Below are positions 17,705-26,518 of a stretch of DNA of 64,000 nucleotides, piece after piece. The position numbers and the translations under genes are program-made. This DNA comes from Caldora sp965222765 (lineage in GTDB: Bacteria > Cyanobacteriota > Cyanobacteriia > Cyanobacteriales > Coleofasciculaceae): the NCBI GenBank assembly GCA_965222765.1, contig CBDCVG010000044.1, positions 75,639 through 139,638 of the forward strand, read 5' to 3'. The notes beneath the pieces are model-generated. The model was not told the DNA's origin. It ran no database searches and saw only the letters and a program-made list of their open reading frames with translations. The number at the start of each line of letters is the position of its first letter. Within the stretch, counting starts at the first letter, position 1.

Positions 17705-17938
17705 TTAGCTTCTGTTCAATTTATAAACTAACTGCCTCTCAGTATCATCTAGTCGAGAATAAACTTGACCTGATGCCATCAAAAGCTTTAGGCATCGCTG
17801 TACCATTGAGACAGGGCGATTAAGAGTATGAGATAATTCTTTGATAGTTACTCCTTGGTTACGAGAGTTGAGTAGTTCTAGAACTCTTTCGGTTGTAGTT
17901 GGTCCCGGTGTCGGGCTGATAATTCGGATAACTGACAA
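17705..17938 (-). CDS. Small winged-helix DNA-binding-like protein
   Basis: The 77-aa protein has ERVLELLNSRNQGVTIKELS followed by VSMVQRCLKLLMASGQVYSR and ends in an LVYKLNR strand. This is the pattern of a MarR/ArsR-type winged helix-turn-helix: recognition helix around VSMVQRCLKLL and wing around SRLDDTERQLVYKL. The start is probably TTG at 17938, since an in-frame stop lies a few codons upstream; no clear ribosome binding site is seen. It could be a small transcription regulator. Target unknown. Confidence 0.6.
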   Translation of the reverse strand: MSVIRIISPTPGPTTTERVLELLNSRNQGVTIKELSHTLNRPVSMVQRCLKLLMASGQVYSRLDDTERQLVYKLNRS

Positions 17939-18059
17939 GAGGTTAGCCCAAAAGACTGTCTATTTAATCCTTCGTCTACTCAGCCACCAGTTCCGGATAG
18001 GGAAACTTTGGTATAAAAATTTACCAATATCAACCCTAAATAACCGTAAATCAAGGTCT

Positions 18060-18089
18060 TAGTAAAAGATAGGCTATTATCTTTTACTA
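18060..18089. terminator. Hairpin between two minus-strand genes
   Basis: TAGTAAAAGATA and TATCTTTTACTA form a perfect 12-bp stem with a 6-nt loop, about 80 bp downstream of the truncated DUF3160 gene. It may act as a terminator of that gene. Confidence 0.5.
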
Positions 18090-18169
18090 ACGGCGATCGC
18101 TAATAAAGTATCTTTTCTTTATTCTCTGACCTATTGCTCACTGCTATAGATACGACTTGGCATTCTATC

Positions 18170-19303
18170 TTATTGGGATACAAGATAGTTTTTTGTCCAG
18201 TCTGGGGCAGCTGGAAGCTTGCCATCTTTAATCTCTGCCTGCCACTCAGAATCTGATTTTCGAGAAACTCCTGGCATCTCAAATTCGTAATGACTTAGCA
18301 CTGGTCCAGCATAGACCATTTTGTCCTTGCCGTTGTCTACAGCTATCATCAGTAGATCCACGTTACCTACGCCTTGGTGAAGCACACAGCCCGGATCATT
18401 GTGCATTTCTGAGGGCACATCTGTGTGTACATCCGCAACAATCGCATCCCACTTATCAGAATCTTCAGGGTGTTTATAAAAAAGCTCTGGATACCAGCCG
18501 CTGTAAGTTGGTCCTCCTGAACCATGCCGGTGGATCTCAACAATTTTTTCCAGAAACTTGGTTTCTGCTTCAGTAAATTTCTCCTGTGCTAGTTCCTTTA
18601 CGGCAATCCCTTTAAGAATAGCTAACTGCTGAGCAAAGTTCCTGAAGAAGTTGGTCTGTTTTTTCTGTATGTCTTGGAGGCGAACCTCATATCCATAACC
18701 TTTCTTTACTGAACGATTGGGAAAGGGAGTTTTCTCAATCAAATCAGCTGCCAATAGCGCCATTTTCTCAAAGCGTTCCCAGAAAGCTGGGCGAGGCTCC
18801 ACAAAACCAGCAGGATAGTAGCAACTAGTGCAAACAGTATAGGACTGTTTGACATATAGGATGGTATCGTGACGCAGCTGTGTCCATGATGCTAGTTGTG
18901 TGTTGAGTGTCTTCATTGCCCAGGCACGGGTGCGCATGGCTTCTGGATATTTGGGGTCTGTGGTAGGTGTGGAGAGTTCCCGCAGGGTGGCAAGCCATGC
19001 CATGTAGATGTTTTCTTCCCAGACGGCTTCATTCTGCTCATCAATTACTTCCCTGACAGCTGCTAAGTTGTGCTGATAATTGAGTCCATCTCTGAATTTG
19101 TGCCCTGTAGTATCACTGATACGGGAGACGAGTTCTGGCACTACTTGGTTATTACCCAAGGCGGCAAATACGACATCCAGACAGCTGGGGACACGACGCG
19201 GAACTTTCTGTTTATCCCACAGAATTTCATCGTACACAACCTTCGCCGTTACCCAGCTATCCAAAACAAACTTTTGTCCGAGAACTGTGAATGAGCGTGG
19301 CAA
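18170..19303 (-). pseudogene. DUF3160 family protein, 5'-truncated
   Basis: The readable product (377 aa from TTG 19303) corresponds to the C-terminal part of DUF3160 proteins: PRSFTVLGQKFVLDSW, LPVASCLDVVFAALG-like VPSCLDVVFAALGNNQVV, RAWAMKTLNTQLASWTQLRH, CYYPAGFVEPRPAFWER and YSGWYPELFY. Family members are usually about twice as long. The frame stays open and conserved-looking upstream to about 19375 (IRSHCYKSSPFGAEKLKL) and then meets a stop where an IS right-end-like sequence begins (19381). The N-terminal half is absent. This is best read as a gene remnant cut by a mobile element. The family's function is unknown. Confidence 0.75.
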
Positions 19304-19378
19304 CTTTAACTTTTCTGCTCCAAATGGAGAAGATTTGTAACAGTGACTGCGGATGTCCTGAAAGCCAATTTTACCTTA

Positions 19379-19500
19379 ATGTCGGCAGAAGGCTCCCGCT
19401 ATAACCGAGGCGGATTGATCGAGGCGTAGCCGAGTACCGCCAATGGTTTAGCGGTGAGATGAATGCCGACCAGCTAACAATTGAGCGGTAGGGAATCCAA
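19379..19500 (-). mobile_element. Decayed IS200/IS605-type right end
   Basis: On the minus strand, hairpins (ACCGCTAAACCATTGGCGGT; GGCGGATTG/CAATCCGCC-type) lead to TTATAGCGGGAGCCTTCTGC and CGACATT. This resembles the structured 3' region of TnpB elements. No transposase remains. It abuts the truncated DUF3160 gene. Confidence 0.5.
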
Positions 19501-19507
19501 ATAATTA

Positions 19508-19723
19508 GGGCTTGCTGAATAAGTCGTAACTTTCGGGTTTGAATAGGTGGTAGGTGGTAGGTGGCAGGTGGTAGGTAAGGGAAAGAGGTGGTAGGTGTTA
19601 GGGATTTTTGACTTACGGTGCAAGGAAATTGAGCCAAAAGATACAATTTCCTTGCACGCCTGCTAGGCATAAAATGATTGAAAGCAAAGTATGGTATAGT
19701 TTACACACTTTTGCAGCAAGCCC
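19508..19723. mobile_element. MITE family 2 copy with TAATTA target duplication
   Basis: Ends GGGCTTGCTG and CAGCAAGCCC are perfect inverted repeats, flanked on both sides by TAATTA (19502-19507, 19724-19729). The interior contains AGGTGGT heptamer repeats (19545-19590) and the TTCCTTGCACCG-type segment shared with copies at 53006 and 59809. No coding capacity. Confidence 0.85.
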
Positions 19724-19771
19724 TAATTATACCTGTATTCGCAGTGGGTAACAGATGTTATGCTTGGTCTC

Positions 19772-21052
19772 ATGCTAGTAATTGAAGCCAAGCTCAAAGG
19801 AACCAAAGTTCAGTACAGCAAGTTGGATGAAGCAATCCGAACAGGGCAGTTCATCCGCAACACCTGTTTGCGCTATTGGGAAGATAACAGACGGGTCACT
19901 CGTAACGACCTCCAAAAGCTTTGCGCCCTACTAGCTAAGGACAAACTTGCCCCTTGGGCGAAAAAACTTAACTCCCAAGCAAGGCAGGCTCACGCTGATA
20001 GGGCATGGTCTGCCATTCAGCGTTTTTATGAAAACTGTAGATTAGGAAAACCCGGTAAAAAAGGCTATCCTCGCTACAAACAATTCAGTCGTTCCGTCGA
20101 GTACAAAAATTCAGGGTGGAAATTGTCTGCGGATAGAAGGACTATAACTTTCACTGATGGTTTTCAAGTCGGAATGATGGATTTGTGGAGTTCTAGGGAT
20201 TTAGTTTGGACCAGGGAAAAACAAATCCGAAGAGTTCGAGTCATAAGACGTGCTGACGGCTACTATGCTCAGTTCTTAGTGGATTGGGATAGACGAGAGG
20301 AGCATGAATTTCAAGGGAAAATGACGGGAATTGATTTAGGACTAAAAGAGTTCTATACCGATTCCGATGGAAATACTGTTGACAACCCTCGATATTTGAG
20401 GAAATCCGAACGAAGATTAAAGATGCTTCAACGTCGGGTTTCCCAGAAACATGTTGAAAAGAAGAAACAGTCTAACAGATACCACAAGGCACGCAAGGCT
20501 TTAGCGAAGCAACATCTGAAGGTAAGTAGACAGCGTGAAGACAAAGCTCGTAAAGATGCTTTGGCGCTAGTTAAGTCGAAAGATTTAATTGTCTACGAGG
20601 ACTTGAAGATACAAAACATGGTAAAAAATCACCAGCTAGCTAAATCCATCAGCGATGCATCTTGGTATCGATTCACCAAATGGCTTCAATACTTTGCCAA
20701 AGTGTATGGTGTGATAGTTATTGCTGTAGTGCCTCACAATACAACTGTTAATTGCTCATGTTGTAACGCGAAGGTGAAGAAAACACTTAGCAGCAGAACA
20801 CATAAATGCAGTAGTTGTAAAACGGTATTAGACCGCGACCATAACGCAGCCAAAAACATCTTGAAAAAAGGATTCTTGCTATTAGCTGAATATTTAAACG
20901 GTACTGTAGGGCATACAGAATCCGGAGCCAAAAGCTCGAAAGCGCAGGGAGAAACTGACCTCTGGCTCAAGAACGGAGACGCTCTGGTTCTAAGTCGGCT
21001 CGATGAACTGCGAACCAAGAACTCTTGGGAATCCCCCGCTATACCTCGTTAG
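19772..21052 (+). CDS. tnpB: TnpB, IS200/IS605-group RNA-guided nuclease
   Basis: The 426-aa product (ATG 19772, chosen because the second TnpB here starts at the equivalent MLVYEAKLKG; an upstream ATG at 19760 adds 4 residues) has an N-terminal OrfB domain and a split RuvC nuclease. The three acidic positions are present: Asp in TGIDLGLKEFYTDSDG, Glu in LIVYEDLKIQNM and Asp in DRDHNAAKNIL. The four-Cys zinc finger is CSCC...CSSC. TnpB proteins cut DNA guided by an RNA from the element's 3' end. No tnpA is present, so the element is not autonomous by itself. It has inserted beside a NACHT gene remnant. Confidence 0.93.
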   Translation: MLVIEAKLKGTKVQYSKLDEAIRTGQFIRNTCLRYWEDNRRVTRNDLQKLCALLAKDKLAPWAKKLNSQARQAHADRAWSAIQRFYENCRLGKPGKKGYPRYKQFSRSVEYKNSGWKLSADRRTITFTDGFQVGMMDLWSSRDLVWTREKQIRRVRVIRRADGYYAQFLVDWDRREEHEFQGKMTGIDLGLKEFYTDSDGNTVDNPRYLRKSERRLKMLQRRVSQKHVEKKKQSNRYHKARKALAKQHLKVSRQREDKARKDALALVKSKDLIVYEDLKIQNMVKNHQLAKSISDASWYRFTKWLQYFAKVYGVIVIAVVPHNTTVNCSCCNAKVKKTLSSRTHKCSSCKTVLDRDHNAAKNILKKGFLLLAEYLNGTVGHTESGAKSSKAQGETDLWLKNGDALVLSRLDELRTKNSWESPAIPR

Positions 21053-21076
21053 AGGTATAGCGGAGGGAGGATGTCA
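21026..21076 (+). ncRNA. Right end and probable omega-RNA 3' hairpin of the TnpB element
   Basis: CCGCTATACCTC and GAGGTATAGCGG form a 12-bp stem (loop GTTA) overlapping the end of tnpB, followed by GGAGGATGTCAATG. In TnpB elements the guide-RNA scaffold comes from this region and the guide begins just outside the element. The exact RNA boundaries are inference. Confidence 0.5.
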
Positions 21077-21676
21077 ATGACGGTAGGGATACTCTCTAGT
21101 GCTGATGATCTATTACAGTTGATGAAACAAGAGATTGATAGGCTGGTTGCTCGTGATGAGAAATTGCAGCAGTTTTTGAGTTGGGTTAATCAAAAGTCTA
21201 GGTCAGTGGATGTTTCTTATCAACCAGTACCCGTTAGAGCTTTCTTCCTCTCTCTTTCCCTTGATCTCTCTCAATCCCTTGACGTCTCCAGAGTCCTTGA
21301 CCTCTCCCAATCCCTTGACCTGTCCCTCGACCTCTCCCGATATGGAATTCTCGAACCAGAGCTAAAACATTCACTCCAACAACTTAAAGACCAACTCCCC
21401 AACCCAAAAGAAGATAAACAGCAATTCAAGCAATGGTGGGAAGTTAATAGTCAAGCTTGGATTGAGCAGTTAAGAACTGTGATGATTGAGTATCGCAATA
21501 TTGGTCATGATTGGCAATTTAACGAGCAACAGGAGGAACTATTAAGACAGTATTACGATGCCAATAAATTGCTAGTGGATTGCCTGAATAGCAATTGTTA
21601 CGTGAGCCAAGAGGTGCGACAGGAGATAGAGGATACCTTGCTCTTGCCGATGGCTGAGATTGAAAAAAGACATTAA
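21071..21676 (+). pseudogene. C-terminal remnant of a NACHT-domain NTPase
   Basis: The 201-aa open frame matches the C-terminal helical region of cyanobacterial NACHT (STAND) NTPases: SADDLLQLMKQEIDRLVARD, then a LDLSQSLDxSR repeat stretch (21245-21340), then NIGHDWQFNEQQEELLRQYY and REVRQEIED-like QEVRQEIEDTLLLPMAEIEK. The ATP-binding NACHT domain is absent. The apparent ATG at 21071 lies in the right end of the TnpB element, so the start is fortuitous. NACHT proteins often act in anti-phage defence. This one has lost its motor domain and is presumably inactive. Confidence 0.7.
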
Positions 21677-21749
21677 AGCATAATGAGGGACTCGAACCAT
21701 AGTTTAAAATGTAGCTAACCGGTTCTGTATTATCGAAACAACAGCTATC

Positions 21750-22355
21750 GTGAAAGTCATTAACCCGGAACAATCTTATACTTTTAGTAAAATTTTTGAA
21801 CTTAAAATTGAACCCAAAGATTTAGCTAAGTATTTTGGATATTCCTTTACCAGAAAAAAGCTGAAATTATCTCAATATCAGGAAAATTTAGACAGAATTA
21901 ACCAATTAAAAGAACGTATTGAAGAGATTTTACCTTATGCTTCTTTGTCTAGTGAAGCTGCAAGGAGAGAAATTTTGATTTCACCTTTAATGTTAGATTT
22001 AGTTCATTATACTAAATCTGAAATTTTTATTGAGTATTCGATTAAAGTTAGTGAACAATTACAAGGATCTTTAGATTATTTTTTAGAAAATGCCAATAAT
22101 TTATTAGTTATTGAAGCCAAAAAAGAAGATTTAGATTATGGAATGACTCAACTTATAGCTGAATTAATAGCTTTAGAGCAATGGCAAGAAAACCAGAACA
22201 AAAACTATCTAATTGGTGCAGTAACAACCGGAAAAGTTTGGGAATTTGCTCGCTTAAATCGTGATCAAAGGCAGATTGAGCAAGGTTTAGAAAGTTATCG
22301 TGTTCCTGAAGATATTGAACCTTTAATGCGAATCTTAGTTCAAGCGTTAATTTAA
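21750..22355 (+). CDS. PD-(D/E)XK nuclease-like protein
   Basis: The 201-aa protein is preceded by a GTG start at 21750. Its centre reads EYSIKVSEQLQGSLDYFLEN, then LLVIEAKKEDLDYGMTQLIA. The D...IEAKK arrangement is that of a PD-(D/E)XK nuclease core, as in many cyanobacterial proteins annotated as type I restriction subunit R-like or unknown. AT-rich codon use (TTA, GAA, AAT) differs from carB next door and suggests transfer. No methylase is adjacent. Whether it cuts DNA is unknown. Confidence 0.6.
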   Translation: MKVINPEQSYTFSKIFELKIEPKDLAKYFGYSFTRKKLKLSQYQENLDRINQLKERIEEILPYASLSSEAARREILISPLMLDLVHYTKSEIFIEYSIKVSEQLQGSLDYFLENANNLLVIEAKKEDLDYGMTQLIAELIALEQWQENQNKNYLIGAVTTGKVWEFARLNRDQRQIEQGLESYRVPEDIEPLMRILVQALI

Positions 22356-22393
22356 TGGTTAGGGGCGATACCTGCATTACCCCTTCCTTTACC

Positions 22394-22414
22394 TAGGGCT
22401 TGTTGAATAAGTCG
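22394..22414 (+). mobile_element. Single end of MITE family 2
   Basis: TAGGGCTTGTTGAATAAGTC matches the left end of the copies at 19508 and 59809 with one change. No matching right end is seen nearby. Confidence 0.6.
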
Positions 22415-22460
22415 ACAATAAATATCAAAAATGATCTCTCCCTGAGCAGAAAGACTGAAT

Positions 22461-22481
22461 GCACTGGCATCTTGCCAGTGC
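22461..22481. other. Perfect hairpin downstream of carB
   Basis: GCACTGGCA and TGCCAGTGC pair over a TCT loop (9-bp stem), about 70 bp downstream of the carB stop. It lacks a T-run. It may still be a terminator or a small palindromic repeat. Confidence 0.5.
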
Positions 22482-22549
22482 CACATAGCCTAAGTCTACA
22501 TTTACTCCCTTCCAACCCTCTGTGGTTCAAAAAAAATACGAATTTCTAA

Positions 22550-25500
22550 TCAAACGATATAATCCTGCAACGCCTTCACCTCCAAAGGCTGGGACTGTAA
22601 GGAACTAATTGCTGCAGCTGTTGCCTTGGCACTGGCAATTGTCGTGATAATGGGAATTTTATAACCCAAGGCTGTACGGCGGATGAGACGCCCCTCGGCG
22701 TGAGCATCATACCCCGAAGGAGTGTTGATAATCAGCTGAATTTCCTGATTTTTGATCCAATCTAGTACATGGGGGCGTCCTTCATGGAGTTTTAGTACTA
22801 ATTCAACCTCTAACCCTTCCTCTTTGAGTATCTTGCGGGTACCTTCAGTAGCAACAACGTAGAACCCTAACTCGATTAAGTCTTTCACCACCGGTACCAC
22901 ACTCGGTTTATCACGATCATTGGTAGAAACAAATACAGTACCAGAAAGGGGCAAACGTTGACCTGCTGCTAATTCTGCTTTGGCAAAGGCTTTACCAAAG
23001 TCGATATCAATACCCATTACCTCCCCAGTAGAGCGCATTTCAGGTCCGAGAATTGTGTCTGTACCTGCAAATTTCTCAAAAGGCAACACCGCTTCTTTAA
23101 CAGCAATGTGCTTGAGGGCAGGTTCCTCAGTTAAACCCAGAGATTCGAGAGTTTCACCGGACATAACCCGGGAAGCCAATCCTGCTAAAGGTACACCTGT
23201 CGCCTTGGAAACATAGGGAACTGTGCGAGAAGCACGAGGATTGGCTTCGAGGATGTAAACTGTCTCACCCTGCACCGCATACTGAATATTCATCAATCCT
23301 ACTACTTTCAGAGCTTTTGCCAGTTGGTAAGTCCAGTTGCGAATGGTTTCCACTGCCTCTGCTGCTAAAGAAGTGAAAGGTACTGAACATGCTGAGTCCC
23401 CAGAGTGAATTCCTGCTTGTTCAATATGCTCCATAATACCGCCAATCACTACCTCACCCGTATGATCCGCGATCGCATCAACATCCACTTCAACGGCATT
23501 CTCCAGGAATTTATCAATTAAAATGGGATGTTCTGGTTCTACCTGTACGGCAAAGGTCATGTATCGTTCTAATTCCATATCGGAATAGACAATTTCCATT
23601 GCCCTTCCTCCCAATACATAGGAAGGACGTACTACTACTGGATAGCTAATACGCTGTGAGATCTCCAGAGCTTCTCTATAACTCCTGGCTATACCATTAG
23701 GGGGTTGCTTGATATCAAGCTCTCGCAAGATTTTTTCAAACCGCTCCCGATCTTCTGCTATGTCAATGGAATCGGGAGAAGTACCCCAAATTTTCGAGAT
23801 TGGTGGTTGATTATCAGTAGAAGAAGCTGTTCCTGCGGCTAGTTCTTCTAGGTACTTTTGTAAAGGTACTGCCAGTTTCAATGGTGTCTGACCACCAAAT
23901 TGGATAATAATGCCTTCTGGGTTTTCTGCTTCAATGATATTAAGGACATCTTCCTTAGTCAAAGGTTCAAAGTAAAGGCGATCGCTGGTGTCATAATCGG
24001 TGGAAACGGTTTCAGGGTTGGAGTTGACCATAATTGTCTCAAACCCTTCTTTACTTAGGGCATAGGAAGCATGACAGCAACAATAGTCAAACTCAATTCC
24101 CTGACCAATTCTGTTAGGACCACCTCCTAAAATCATTACTTTACGCTGAGCAGAAGGCAATATTTCTGACTCTTCTTCATAGGTAGAGTAGTAATAAGGC
24201 GTCAAAGCTTCAAACTCGGCAGCACAGGTATCTACTAATTTATAGGCTGGTATCACACCGAGTCTCTTGCGATAAACTCGCACTTCATCTTCAGTAATTT
24301 TAGTCCCAAAAGCAATTTGGCGATCGCTAAATCCTTGTCGTTTAATTTCCCATAGTTGCTGTTTGTTAATCATGGTTAAGGGAATGCGCTTGAGGAATTT
24401 TTCAGTTTCCACCAACTCTTCAAACTTATCTAAAAACCACGGATCAATAGCTGTTAGTTCATAGATTTCTTCCACCGTCATTCCCAAAACCAAAGCGTGG
24501 TGGACGGTAAATATTCGTTCTGGGTTCGGAGTACGCAAGCCAGAACGCACTTGCTCTAAGGAAGGTAGTTTCTCTTTTTTATCACAACCCCAGCCAAAAC
24601 GACCGGTTTCCAGGGAGCGCAGGGCTTTTTGAAAAGATTCTTGGAAGGTACGCCCAATTGCCATTGCTTCCCCTACGGACTTCATCTGAGTAGTCAGTAC
24701 CGGTTCGCTACCGGGGAATTTCTCAAAAGCAAACCGGGGTATTTTGGTTACTACATAGTCGATAGTTGGTTCAAAGGAGGCTGGGGTCTTTTTGGTGATA
24801 TCGTTGGGAATTTCATCTAAGGTGTAACCTACTGCTAGTTTGGCAGCAAATTTAGCAATTGGAAAACCAGTGGCCTTTGATGCCAAAGCAGAACTACGAG
24901 AGACACGAGGGTTCATCTCAATAACAATCACATCTCCAGTTAAAGGATTGGTTGCAAACTGGATATTGGAGCCACCAGTTTCTACGCCAATCTCCCGGAT
25001 AATTTGAATAGAGTAATCCCGCAGTCGCTGGTATTCCTTATCAGTTAGGGTTTGGGCTGGAGCAACGGTAATTGAGTCACCGGTATGAATCCCCATCGGG
25101 TCGATATTTTCAATTGAGCAGATAATCACCACATTATCTGCCAAGTCTCGCATAACCTCTAATTCATACTCTTTCCATCCCAATAGGGACTGTTCTACTA
25201 GGATTTGAGATACAGGGGAAGCATCCAAGCCTCCCTGAGCCATTTTTTCATATTCTTCTTGGTTGTAAGCAATACCACCACCAGTACCACCTAGAGTAAA
25301 GGCTGGTCGAATAATTAAAGGGTAGCTACCAATTTGGCGTGCGATCGCTTTTGCTTCATCCAAGTTACTAGCAATTCCTGAAGGACAGACCCCCACCCCA
25401 ATCTTTTTCATCGCTTCTTTGAACAGCTGGCGGTCTTCTGCCTTCTCGATCGCTTCTAACTTCGCCCCAATCAATTCTACATTGTGTTTCTCCAGCACCC

Positions 25501-25816
25501 CATTTTTAGCTAGGGCAACAGCCAAATTTAAAGCAGTCTGACCTCCCATTGTCGGCAACAAGGCACATGGTTGTTCTTTTTCAATCACCTTTTCCACGAT
25601 TTCCGGCGTCAGGGGCTCAATATAAGTACGATCAGCTGTTTCCGGATCAGTCATAATGCTGGCAGGATTGGAGTTTACCAGCACTACTTCGTAGCCTTCT
25701 TCCCGGAGGGCTTTACAAGCTTGTGTTCCGGAATAGTCAAACTCACAGGCTTGTCCAATCACAATTGGGCCAGAACCCAAGAGCAGAATTTTGTGGAGAT
25801 CATCGCGGCGGGGCAT
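22550..25816 (-). CDS. carB: Carbamoyl-phosphate synthase large subunit
   Basis: The 1088-aa protein makes carbamoyl phosphate from bicarbonate, ATP and ammonia delivered by the CarA glutaminase, feeding pyrimidine and arginine synthesis. It has the duplicated layout: two ATP-grasp halves (GSGPIVIGQACEFDYSGTQA and LGGGPNRIGQGIEFDYCCCH, with GGQTALNLA and GGQTPLKLA), an oligomerisation region, and a C-terminal MGS allosteric domain ending LKALQDYIV-like EVKALQDYIV. About 15-20 residues longer than the E. coli protein. carA is not in the window. pyrC, the next but one gene, is on the same strand. Confidence 0.98.
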   Translation of the reverse strand: MPRRDDLHKILLLGSGPIVIGQACEFDYSGTQACKALREEGYEVVLVNSNPASIMTDPETADRTYIEPLTPEIVEKVIEKEQPCALLPTMGGQTALNLAVALAKNGVLEKHNVELIGAKLEAIEKAEDRQLFKEAMKKIGVGVCPSGIASNLDEAKAIARQIGSYPLIIRPAFTLGGTGGGIAYNQEEYEKMAQGGLDASPVSQILVEQSLLGWKEYELEVMRDLADNVVIICSIENIDPMGIHTGDSITVAPAQTLTDKEYQRLRDYSIQIIREIGVETGGSNIQFATNPLTGDVIVIEMNPRVSRSSALASKATGFPIAKFAAKLAVGYTLDEIPNDITKKTPASFEPTIDYVVTKIPRFAFEKFPGSEPVLTTQMKSVGEAMAIGRTFQESFQKALRSLETGRFGWGCDKKEKLPSLEQVRSGLRTPNPERIFTVHHALVLGMTVEEIYELTAIDPWFLDKFEELVETEKFLKRIPLTMINKQQLWEIKRQGFSDRQIAFGTKITEDEVRVYRKRLGVIPAYKLVDTCAAEFEALTPYYYSTYEEESEILPSAQRKVMILGGGPNRIGQGIEFDYCCCHASYALSKEGFETIMVNSNPETVSTDYDTSDRLYFEPLTKEDVLNIIEAENPEGIIIQFGGQTPLKLAVPLQKYLEELAAGTASSTDNQPPISKIWGTSPDSIDIAEDRERFEKILRELDIKQPPNGIARSYREALEISQRISYPVVVRPSYVLGGRAMEIVYSDMELERYMTFAVQVEPEHPILIDKFLENAVEVDVDAIADHTGEVVIGGIMEHIEQAGIHSGDSACSVPFTSLAAEAVETIRNWTYQLAKALKVVGLMNIQYAVQGETVYILEANPRASRTVPYVSKATGVPLAGLASRVMSGETLESLGLTEEPALKHIAVKEAVLPFEKFAGTDTILGPEMRSTGEVMGIDIDFGKAFAKAELAAGQRLPLSGTVFVSTNDRDKPSVVPVVKDLIELGFYVVATEGTRKILKEEGLEVELVLKLHEGRPHVLDWIKNQEIQLIINTPSGYDAHAEGRLIRRTALGYKIPIITTIASAKATAAAISSLQSQPLEVKALQDYIV

Positions 25817-25866
25817 ATTAGTTCGTGCGTTGTTGCGTGAGAGTTTTTCAGTTTAGCCAGACTATT

Positions 25867-25910
25867 TTGACATACTCCTCCCCTAAAATCTGTTGCCCGC
25901 AATGATAAAG
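25867..25910 (-). mobile_element. IS200/IS605-like right-end motif
   Basis: On the minus strand the sequence ends GGGGAGGAGTATGTCAAAAT, the same motif class as other orphan ends here. The adjoining hairpin is weak. It lies in the carB upstream region and might affect its promoter. Confidence 0.4.
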
Positions 25911-25964
25911 TCGATAAACTGAAGCTGGGGAATATGTAAGTCTGTTAACCTAACACTTATTTTA

Positions 25965-26420
25965 ATGAAAACGTCTCACCTCTCCTTGAAATACCTCTAC
26001 AATACTGATTTCTATGGTTGGCTCCAAGAGCAAGCGAGGTTACTCCGGGAGCAAAAGTGGGAGGAAGTAGACATCGGCAATTTGATCGAGGAGCTCGCAA
26101 CCTTGGGCAGACAGGAACGGCGAGAACTAGTGAACCGACTGGGAATTTTACTAGGCCATTTTCTCAAGTGGCAGTACCAACCCGAGCTACGAGGGACGAG
26201 TTGGCAAGCTACTATTCGAGAGCAAAGACGCAAGATCACAAGATTGCTTCAGCAGAGTCCCAGTCTCAAACCTTACTTGGAGGAGGCAATTCAAGAGGGA
26301 TATGAAGATGGTTTAGATCTCGCGGTTCGGGAAACTGGACTGCTGTATGAAGTGTTTCCTGGAAACTGCACTTACACGATTGAGCAACTTTTTGACCCTG
26401 AATTTTTTCCAGGAGAGTGA
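25965..26420 (+). CDS. DUF29 family protein
   Basis: The 151-aa protein shows the DUF29 signature: YNTDFYGWLQEQARLLRE near the N-terminus, then VDIGNLIEELATLGRQERRE, LLGHFLKWQYQPELRGTSW and a C-terminal tail YTIEQLFDPEFFPG. It is a mostly helical cytosolic protein. Cyanobacteria carry many copies; their role is unknown. It sits between carB and pyrC but on the opposite strand, so it is not part of a pyrimidine operon. Confidence 0.88.
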   Translation: MKTSHLSLKYLYNTDFYGWLQEQARLLREQKWEEVDIGNLIEELATLGRQERRELVNRLGILLGHFLKWQYQPELRGTSWQATIREQRRKITRLLQQSPSLKPYLEEAIQEGYEDGLDLAVRETGLLYEVFPGNCTYTIEQLFDPEFFPGE

Positions 26421-26460
26421 ACTACCTACGGTGACCCTTTGGGTACAGCGTGGGACTTAG

Positions 26461-26492
26461 CCCGACATTTTAGTTAAATTAACTTTGTCGGG
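26461..26492. terminator. Bidirectional hairpin between DUF29 and pyrC
   Basis: CCCGACA and TGTCGGG pair, with AGTT/AACT extending the stem inside. It lies between two convergent genes. There is no clear T-run. Confidence 0.5.
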
Positions 26493-26518
26493 TGGGCAAT
26501 CTGATTTCTGCGTTTATC

